Positions 15,056-20,319 of a DNA stretch of 20,319 nucleotides are shown here, piece by piece. Below the pieces are notes generated by a model. The model searched no databases, was not told where the DNA came from, and saw only the letters and a list, made by a program, of their open reading frames with translations. The stretch comes from Candidatus Nitrosopolaris nunavutensis (GTDB taxonomy: Archaea; Thermoproteota; Nitrososphaeria; Nitrososphaerales; Nitrososphaeraceae): assembly GCA_002501855.1 (NCBI GenBank), contig DAOM01000016.1, positions 1 through 20,319 of the forward strand, read 5' to 3'. Each line of letters starts with the position of its first letter. Position 1 is the first letter of the stretch. Position numbers and translations under genes: made by a program.

Positions 15056-15598
15056 TTAGACTACCAGATCTGGGCTTTTGAATTTGTTCATTGCTTCGGA
15101 AATCTGCTTCTTTGCAATATCTCTGCCTTTCCAGCCTATAACCTTAACATATTTTCCCTGTTCTAACTCTTTGTAGTGTTCAAAGAAATGGGTAATCTGA
15201 TTACGCAAATACTCAGGGATGTCGTCGACTTCATTAATGGTTGAAAAGCTTGGGTCTATCTTGTTTAACGGAGCCGCTACGATTTTTGAATCATTACCTT
15301 TCTCATCCTCCGTCAAGAGTACCCCGACTGGGCGAGCTCTTATAACAGCCATAGGTATTATAGGATTGTTACCGAGTACGAGTACGTCAACTGGGTCTCC
15401 ATCTTCTTCCTTCGTCTTAGGAATGGAACCATAGTTACATGGATAGTACATTGCACTGGCCAAGATTCTGTCCACGAAGATTAATCCGTTCGTGGTGTCT
15501 AATTCATACTTTATGCTGCTGCCTTTTGGGATCTCTATTATTACATTGATTTCCTCAGGAGCGTTTTCGCCAGCACTCACGGTATCTTTATGCGTCAA
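15056..15598 (-). CDS. ppa: Soluble inorganic pyrophosphatase (family I)
   Basis: Hydrolyses pyrophosphate to two phosphates in the cytosol, pulling forward biosynthetic reactions such as aminoacylation. The signature EDGDPVDVLV carries the metal-binding aspartates. Other family stretches are IEIPKGSSIKYE, FVDRILASAMYYPCNYG with the active-site Tyr and Asn, and VVAAP-like IVAAPLNKIDP. Length (180) is normal. The start is uncertain: TTG at 15598 fits the palindromic TATA-like GAATATATTC at 15625-15634, about 30 bases upstream, while GTG 15580 is the in-frame alternative six codons in. The first conserved strand starts only near residue 17, so both are possible. It is divergent from IleRS, whose aminoacylation reaction releases pyrophosphate. 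Confidence 0.95.
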   Translation of the reverse strand: MTHKDTVSAGENAPEEINVIIEIPKGSSIKYELDTTNGLIFVDRILASAMYYPCNYGSIPKTKEEDGDPVDVLVLGNNPIIPMAVIRARPVGVLLTEDEKGNDSKIVAAPLNKIDPSFSTINEVDDIPEYLRNQITHFFEHYKELEQGKYVKVIGWKGRDIAKKQISEAMNKFKSPDLVV

Positions 15599-15624
15599 AA
15601 TCAGTATTTACCGCTCTTCAGAGA

Positions 15625-15634
15625 GAATATATTC
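15625..15634. promoter_or_regulatory. Palindromic TATA-like element in the ppa/ileS divergent promoter region
   Basis: GAATATATTC is a perfect 10-base palindrome about 30 bases before the TTG of the pyrophosphatase gene. A second AT element, TTTTAAA (15643-15649), lies on the other side at the right distance to drive ileS, with a predicted transcription start near 15671. Confidence 0.35.
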
Positions 15635-15671
15635 TTATTGCATTTTAAACAAAAAACATAAACACGAGTCA

Positions 15672-15679
15672 AGAGGAGA
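15672..15679 (+). promoter_or_regulatory. Ribosome-binding site of ileS
   Basis: AGAGGAGA is a good match to the Shine-Dalgarno consensus. Its spacing of about ten bases fits the GTG at 15689. TTG 15680 would be too close and ATG 15695 rather far. Confidence 0.4.
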
Positions 15680-15688
15680 TTGCCACTC

Positions 15689-18600
15689 GTGCAGATGGAA
15701 CTAGCAGGAAAATACGATGCAAAGGCTATCGAAACTGAGATTCGCCATTATCTCCACAATATCGACTTGAGCTCTCTTTTGGAAAACGAATTGCGGGATA
15801 ATAAACAGCTGGTTGCTTTTATTGAGGGTCCCCCAACAATGAACGGCGAACCGCACGCCGGGCACCTAAGGGGGCGCATAATCAAGGATCTGTGGTACCG
15901 GTTTAGATCACTTCAGAAGAAGAAGGTTCTGTTCAGAGCAGGCTGGGACACGCAGGGTTTACCCGTCGAATTGCAGGCTGAAAAGGAATTAGGCTTGACC
16001 GGAAGTAAGATGGAAAATGTAAACAAAGTAGGACTAGAAAAAATTGTAGAGGCCTGTAAGAAGGTGATTCAGAGGTACAATGAAAGTTGGATTACCGCTG
16101 ACAAGTTATTGGGCATGTCTTTCGACTATGAAAAAGCTTACTGGACGTTCCGCGATGAGTACATTGAGAGAGAATGGAGATATCTTAAAAAAGCATGGGA
16201 AACCGGAATATTGACAGAATGGTTTAGGGTAGTGGCATATTGTCCAGGATGTCAGACGTCCCTCAGCAATGCTGAAGTGAATCAAGGATACGAGAATGTT
16301 GAAGATCCTTCGTTGTATTATAAAGTCAAATTATCCGATCAGGATGTCTATCTAGTTGTATGGACTACTATGCCATTTACACTTGTAACGGATGAAATGG
16401 TTGGCGTTAATCCAAATGCAGCGTATGTTTACGTCAACGTAAATGGCGAGGTGTGGATAATAGCTGAAAACAGGCTGCAAGATTTAATGAGCGAATTACG
16501 GGTGACAGACTATCACGTGGAAAGAACTGTTTTAGGCAAACAGCTTAACGGAAGTCATTATGTTCATCCGCTATTAGGACTGATCCCAAAGTTAGAGGAG
16601 CTCGCTGCGGCAGGATCTATACACTTTATAGTAGCGGAGGAATTTGTGGATATTTCTACTGGAAGTGGGATAGTACATCTGTCTCCAGCTAACGGCGAGA
16701 AAGATTTTGAAATTGCTGCAAAAAGGAATCTGCCAATTTTTGTACCTATAGACGACAGGGTAAATTTTACCTCAGAAGCTGGATCCTTCGCAAATACTTT
16801 CGTAAGGGACGCAGATTTACGAGTCGTGGAAGCATTGAAGACATCGCATGCTCTACTCAAGATCGGAAAGATCAAGCACCAATATCCCACATGTTGGCGT
16901 TCCCAACATAAACTAGTCTGGCTTGCAAGACGGGAGTACTTCTATATCATAGATAAGTTAGGAGAGATGCCGACCGAAGCTGCAAATGGAGTTGACTATT
17001 TTTTTGAAGCTCCAAAAAATAGATTTCTGGAAATTATTAAAGAGAAAGTTCCGTGGTGCATCACAAGGGAGCGTATATGGGGGACGCCACTGCCTATATG
17101 GACATGCAAGAAATGTCAACACAAAGATGCCATGTTTTCGAGAGAGGAAATCTTGAAGAAATCGATCTCTTTGCCAGATGGTCCTGGCTTCGAGCTACAT
17201 CGACCGCAGATCGATAGGATCGAAATAAAATGTGAAAAATGTGGTTCTAACATGCGAAGGGAACTCTTCGTCTTGGATACTTGGCATAACAGCGGGGCAG
17301 CTCCCTACGCTTCACTTAGCGATTACGAGTACAAAAATCTGATTCCTGCTGTATTTATGACAGAGGGAATAGATCAAACACGAGGGTGGGCTTATACTCT
17401 ATTAATCGAGAACGTTCTTTTGAATCAAGGCGCAGTCCCCCCATTCCGATCATTTCTTTTCCAAGGACACGTACTTGATGAAAGAGGTAACAAAATGAGT
17501 AAAAGCATCGGTAACGTTATAGATGCCCACGATCTACTTGGGGAAAATCCTGTTGATTTAATTCGATTTTATTTTATTTGGAAGTCCTCTCCTATTGATT
17601 CTCTGAAGTTCAGCCTACAGGAAATGCGAGCAAGACCTTACCAAATTATAAGCACATTGTATTACTTACATGTATACTTTAGACAGAACAGCACATTTGA
17701 TGGATTTGATCCACGATTACACGATCTAAAGTGGGTGCTAGCTAATGACCTAATGTCCATATCTGAAATCTGGCTCATATCAAAACTCCAAAACCTTGTG
17801 AAGCAAGTTTCTCTAGCATTCGAAAGATGTAGATTCAACGAGGGTGCAAAGGCCGTGGAGGAATTTATAATCAATAGTGTAAGCCAAATGTACATCCCCG
17901 TTACTAGAAATAGTATCTGGGATGACGATCCAGAAGGCCTAGATCGAAGATTGGCCATTTATGCAGTGTTGGCACACTCTCTAGAACGAATAGACATAAT
18001 GCTGAACCCGTTAACACCATTCGTTACAGAATACCTTTACATATCATGTTTCCCAAATAAAAAGAGTGTTTTGCTCGAACGTTGGCCCGAATATGACGAT
18101 AATCTTGTTAATAATATCGTCGAGCAGGCTATAGATAAATGCAAGGAAATTATATCGCTCTCAAATGCTGCTCGAATGAAAGCCACTTTAAAGAGGCGTT
18201 GGCCTATAAAGGAAGCCCTTATTTGTACATCGGATACTAACTTGTTACAAGCAAGAGGAATTGCTGAAATATTGATAACTCAGCTGAATGTTGAAAGCTA
18301 CCGCATTTTTGAGGTTACAAATGCAACACTTCTACAAAAAGTGCGAAGTCTAATCGAGAATGAATTACCCATTGTTCCCAATGTTTTTTTGGTAAAAAAG
18401 AATGTAGCATCCAGAGTGAGGTCCGATATCGATAAGGTCAGCCGAGCTCTTGACAGAGTTGATAAATTGGAACTGATAAAGTCTCTGGAGACATCGGGCA
18501 GATATTCGCTGTCCTATGACAGTAGACAAATAGACCTTTCATCCAACGATTTAGAGTTCTCATATGCCATAATGGAAGGTTACACAATGTCAGAACGAGA

Positions 18601-18907
18601 CAACCTTATGGTGTTCATCGGGACAAGGCGAGATAAAGATTTGATTATAAAGGGAATGCTAAGAGATCTTGCAAGAAATTTGCAGCAGCTTCGAAAGGAG
18701 CGTGGGTACAACCCCACAGAGATAGTTTCAACTGCTTTTGTTGCAAATTTATTTGAAGAGGAAATATCCTCTTTATATTCAATGAAGGAAGAATTGTTAC
18801 ATCTAGTGCGAGTCAAATCAGTTGTTCTCTCCAAAGCATCTATTGAGAAGATTAATTACAAAACAATCCAGCTTGATGAGAGGGTATTAGAAATCTCCGT
18901 AGAATAG
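15689..18907 (+). CDS. ileS: Isoleucyl-tRNA synthetase (archaeal/eukaryal type)
   Basis: Class I synthetase charging tRNA-Ile. The HIGH-type motif is HAGH at residues 56-59 (PHAGHLRG) and KMSKS is at 602-606. Between them lies the CP1 editing domain, with VVWTTMPFTLVTDE and the GSGIVHLSPANGEKDF region, which removes mischarged valine. Cys pairs CPGC, CKKC and CEKC mark zinc-binding sites. The C-terminal half holds the anticodon-binding helices and the long extension of the archaeal/eukaryal type. About 1072 residues is normal for this type and longer than the common bacterial form. Start choice: AGAGGAGA at 15672-15679 favours GTG 15689; TTG 15680 and ATG 15695 are alternatives. The gene is divergent from the pyrophosphatase gene. 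Resistance to mupirocin, usual in this type, is inferred only from family. Confidence 0.96.
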   Translation: MQMELAGKYDAKAIETEIRHYLHNIDLSSLLENELRDNKQLVAFIEGPPTMNGEPHAGHLRGRIIKDLWYRFRSLQKKKVLFRAGWDTQGLPVELQAEKELGLTGSKMENVNKVGLEKIVEACKKVIQRYNESWITADKLLGMSFDYEKAYWTFRDEYIEREWRYLKKAWETGILTEWFRVVAYCPGCQTSLSNAEVNQGYENVEDPSLYYKVKLSDQDVYLVVWTTMPFTLVTDEMVGVNPNAAYVYVNVNGEVWIIAENRLQDLMSELRVTDYHVERTVLGKQLNGSHYVHPLLGLIPKLEELAAAGSIHFIVAEEFVDISTGSGIVHLSPANGEKDFEIAAKRNLPIFVPIDDRVNFTSEAGSFANTFVRDADLRVVEALKTSHALLKIGKIKHQYPTCWRSQHKLVWLARREYFYIIDKLGEMPTEAANGVDYFFEAPKNRFLEIIKEKVPWCITRERIWGTPLPIWTCKKCQHKDAMFSREEILKKSISLPDGPGFELHRPQIDRIEIKCEKCGSNMRRELFVLDTWHNSGAAPYASLSDYEYKNLIPAVFMTEGIDQTRGWAYTLLIENVLLNQGAVPPFRSFLFQGHVLDERGNKMSKSIGNVIDAHDLLGENPVDLIRFYFIWKSSPIDSLKFSLQEMRARPYQIISTLYYLHVYFRQNSTFDGFDPRLHDLKWVLANDLMSISEIWLISKLQNLVKQVSLAFERCRFNEGAKAVEEFIINSVSQMYIPVTRNSIWDDDPEGLDRRLAIYAVLAHSLERIDIMLNPLTPFVTEYLYISCFPNKKSVLLERWPEYDDNLVNNIVEQAIDKCKEIISLSNAARMKATLKRRWPIKEALICTSDTNLLQARGIAEILITQLNVESYRIFEVTNATLLQKVRSLIENELPIVPNVFLVKKNVASRVRSDIDKVSRALDRVDKLELIKSLETSGRYSLSYDSRQIDLSSNDLEFSYAIMEGYTMSERDNLMVFIGTRRDKDLIIKGMLRDLARNLQQLRKERGYNPTEIVSTAFVANLFEEEISSLYSMKEELLHLVRVKSVVLSKASIEKINYKTIQLDERVLEISVE

Positions 18908-19040
18908 AAGAACCTTTTCACTAAAAGGTGTGCAATATTATTGCTATAAGCTAATATATGCTTGGGCCGACTACGACTAGTTAATAGATGTATCAAACTT
19001 TAATCGGCCGCGCAGTAGATGGCAAGATACCCATTATGTC

Positions 19041-19050
19041 AATAAATATT
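19041..19050 (+). promoter_or_regulatory. Putative TATA box of the 120-residue protein gene
   Basis: AATAAATATT is centred about 33 bases ahead of ATG 19079. A second AT element, TATAAATA at 19061-19068, is too near the ATG to serve as its TATA box unless translation starts further downstream. Confidence 0.3.
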
Positions 19051-19078
19051 CTCATATGTTTATAAATAAAAACGTGAC

Positions 19079-19441
19079 ATGGTTCTAACCAAGTTGACAA
19101 ATAAACAAGTAACCATCGACGAAAAGCAAGTAACGCTCGACGATTGGGTAATTGAGAGGTTCAGAGAGAAGCTCAAGAAGGCTTCTGTCATTGCAAACAG
19201 ATTGGGAAAGCCTATAGTCTTGTACAGAAAGACGCTCGAAGAGTCCGAGTCTGCTGGTGAAGAAGAAGTAGCCACACTTGTCAACGAAAGGTATGCTCTC
19301 GTTCAAGTTTATACACACGGAGGTTTTATCCCCCTGAGCTTTCAACAACAACATGTATTCTCCCTAAATGAATTTCCTACGTGGATGATGAAAAGAAGTC
19401 GAGAGCTAGTTCTGCAGTGTATTGAGGCAATGGATGATTAA
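19079..19441 (+). CDS. Hypothetical protein, 120 residues
   Basis: I do not recognise a family. The product is soluble-looking: no signal peptide, no membrane segment and no cysteine cluster (only one Cys, near the C-terminus). It has a Lys/Thr-rich N-terminal strand region and an amphipathic basic helix (about residues 22-42, DDWVIERFREKLKKASVIAN). A strand with KPIVLYRK is followed by an acidic turn rich in Glu and Ser (about 53-63), two further strands (RYALVQVYTHGG), and a C-terminal helix (KRSRELVLQCIEAM). The compact alpha/beta order, a good promoter and normal codon use argue for a real gene. It follows IleRS by 171 bases with its own TATA-like elements, so it is probably transcribed alone. 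Confidence 0.7.
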   Translation: MVLTKLTNKQVTIDEKQVTLDDWVIERFREKLKKASVIANRLGKPIVLYRKTLEESESAGEEEVATLVNERYALVQVYTHGGFIPLSFQQQHVFSLNEFPTWMMKRSRELVLQCIEAMDD

Positions 19442-20306
19442 CCATCAACAGATTAGATAAATTAAGAAGTAATGTCCAAATTCTTCCGACATTAATGGCG
19501 TTGGTATGAATAGTAATATCTGTGTCTAGGCATTTTAGCGTACATTACACACCTGATAAACAGTCAGTTTTTGATTTAGAGTCGTATTAGACGGATAAAG
19601 TTATCGTCCTCGAGCAAAATTAACAAAGTTGTTGACAAGTCATGATAAGTGGCGCTCTGTATTTTGATAATCCTACAAATGGTAGATGTCTCCTTGTATG
19701 TTCCATTTATTCAAAGATGGTCGCCAGGGATAGAGGATGAATAAAACGGCTGAGCGTGTAAAAATTACTCAATAAATAGTGGACATATGGAAGACAAATT
19801 AATCCTACCAAGCCTAGATCCGAATTTAGTACTTAGTATTAGAATTTTCTTCGGTCGTGATGGCATAGTACATTCATATCATGAGATGAACTAGATGTAT
19901 CCTTAATATATTAATATTATAATTATTAGTTATACCAGTAAATCACAATGATTAATAATTTTATTGCATACTAGTACCCACTTGACAGATGTTGAGTTAG
20001 AACGGATAATGAAGTCATTAGTCGAGGAGCAATTGATTGTCAAGCTACTTAGATGCTTTGATTGCATCAATGAGCACGACAATGGATATCGTAACAATGA
20101 AGCTACATCACCGACAAACCCTCGTCCACTGCGATTCTTAAATTGAATGCCCAAATAATGCTATTTTGAAAATAGTGGTAGAATTTCTTCGAGACTCTTA
20201 TTAAGAAATCGTGTTTGTATAATGGTATATTCAGCCTTTAGCATCTGTTCTTAGAAGGTATTCGCATTGAATATTTATTAGAAGAATTTGTTGATAAGGA
20301 CTGTCT
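19442..20306. other. AT-rich region without a convincing gene
   Basis: About 865 bases at the right end hold no frame with family-like sequence. The most protein-like piece is at 19970-20040, reading THLTDVELERIMKSLVEEQLI on the plus strand. It resembles one helix pair of a winged-helix domain but stands alone and runs into unrelated sequence, so at best it is a fragment. An AT-only stretch lies at about 19903-19930. A near-perfect palindrome, CTATTTT-G-AAAATAG, is at 20161-20175. No tRNA, repeat array or transposase trace was seen. Confidence 0.5.
20161..20175. repeat. Short palindrome with 7-base arms
   Basis: CTATTTTGAAAATAG has perfect seven-base arms around a single central base. The loop is too small for a hairpin, so if functional it would be a dimeric protein-binding site. 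No adjacent gene supports this. Confidence 0.4.
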
Positions 20307-20319
20307 CTGTCTCTTATAC
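20307..20319. other. Probable Nextera/Tn5 mosaic-end adaptor remnant
   Basis: The final 13 bases CTGTCTCTTATAC are identical to the first 13 of the 19-base Tn5 mosaic-end sequence read in reverse complement (it continues ACACATCT). They sit exactly at the right end of the window, where untrimmed adaptor would be expected. The six bases before it (CTGTCT) repeat the adaptor start. This is library sequence and not genome. Confidence 0.85.

Noticed and set aside
19964..20146. Small winged-helix gene of 60 codons
   Set aside because: Only one helix pair looks plausible, the start would be TTG, and the second half has no structure-like pattern; kept only as a comment in the region entry.
20307..20319. 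Inverted-repeat end of a Tn5-like transposon
   Set aside because: The match sits exactly at the sequence end, with no transposase or second end in the window; library adaptor is far more likely.

Overview
The window looks like a contig from a thaumarchaeon (Nitrososphaeria; ammonia-oxidising type or a close relative), probably from a metagenome or a Nextera-type library. The evidence is a eukaryote-like topoisomerase IB with all five catalytic residues, a hallmark of this phylum. Supporting genes are Cdv (ESCRT-III/Vps4) cell-division genes, an archaeal Nob1, a TrmB regulator, an archaeal/eukaryal-type IleRS, split CofG/CofH for coenzyme F420, and TATA-box promoters 20-30 bases ahead of many start codons (leaderless or nearly leaderless transcripts). 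Base composition is moderate to AT-rich. There is no insertion sequence, CRISPR array, prophage or rRNA.

Layout. 1-161: tail of a membrane glycosyltransferase. 219-2674: cofG-cofH, overlapping ATGA, which make the deazaflavin core of F420. 2813-3657 (minus): a short-chain dehydrogenase with a frameshift that has also lost every hallmark catalytic residue. 3729-5495: topoisomerase IB. 5568-7022: a membrane-anchored winged-helix regulator with a large outer domain. 7110-7361: a stand-alone Lrp/AsnC ligand-binding (RAM) domain. 7390-8841 (minus): a UbiD-family decarboxylase. 8842-10076: gene-poor, with faint remnants resembling an LLM-class F420 oxidoreductase and a PstC-like permease. 10077-10150 (minus): tRNA-Ile(GAU). 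10263-11571: NAD kinase overlapping Nob1. 11623-12822 (minus): a TrmB-family regulator with an unassigned C-terminal domain, divergent from an ESCRT-III (CdvB-like) protein at 12955-13611, followed by CdvC at 13797-15023. 15056-15598 (minus): inorganic pyrophosphatase, divergent from IleRS (15689-18907). 19079-19441: an unrecognised 120-residue protein. 19442-20319: AT-rich with no convincing gene.

How the parts relate. Most genes are housekeeping: cofactor synthesis, DNA topology, translation, ribosome maturation, pyrophosphate removal and cell division. The most interesting block is 11.6-15.0 kb, where a divergent CdvB paralogue lies beside CdvC and behind a TrmB-type regulator. This suggests a locally organised ESCRT-III/Vps4 module. 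A second point of interest is the transmembrane one-component regulator at 5.5-7.0 kb.

Quality note: the last 13 bases (CTGTCTCTTATAC) equal the start of the Tn5/Nextera mosaic-end adaptor, so the right edge is very probably untrimmed adaptor and not genome.
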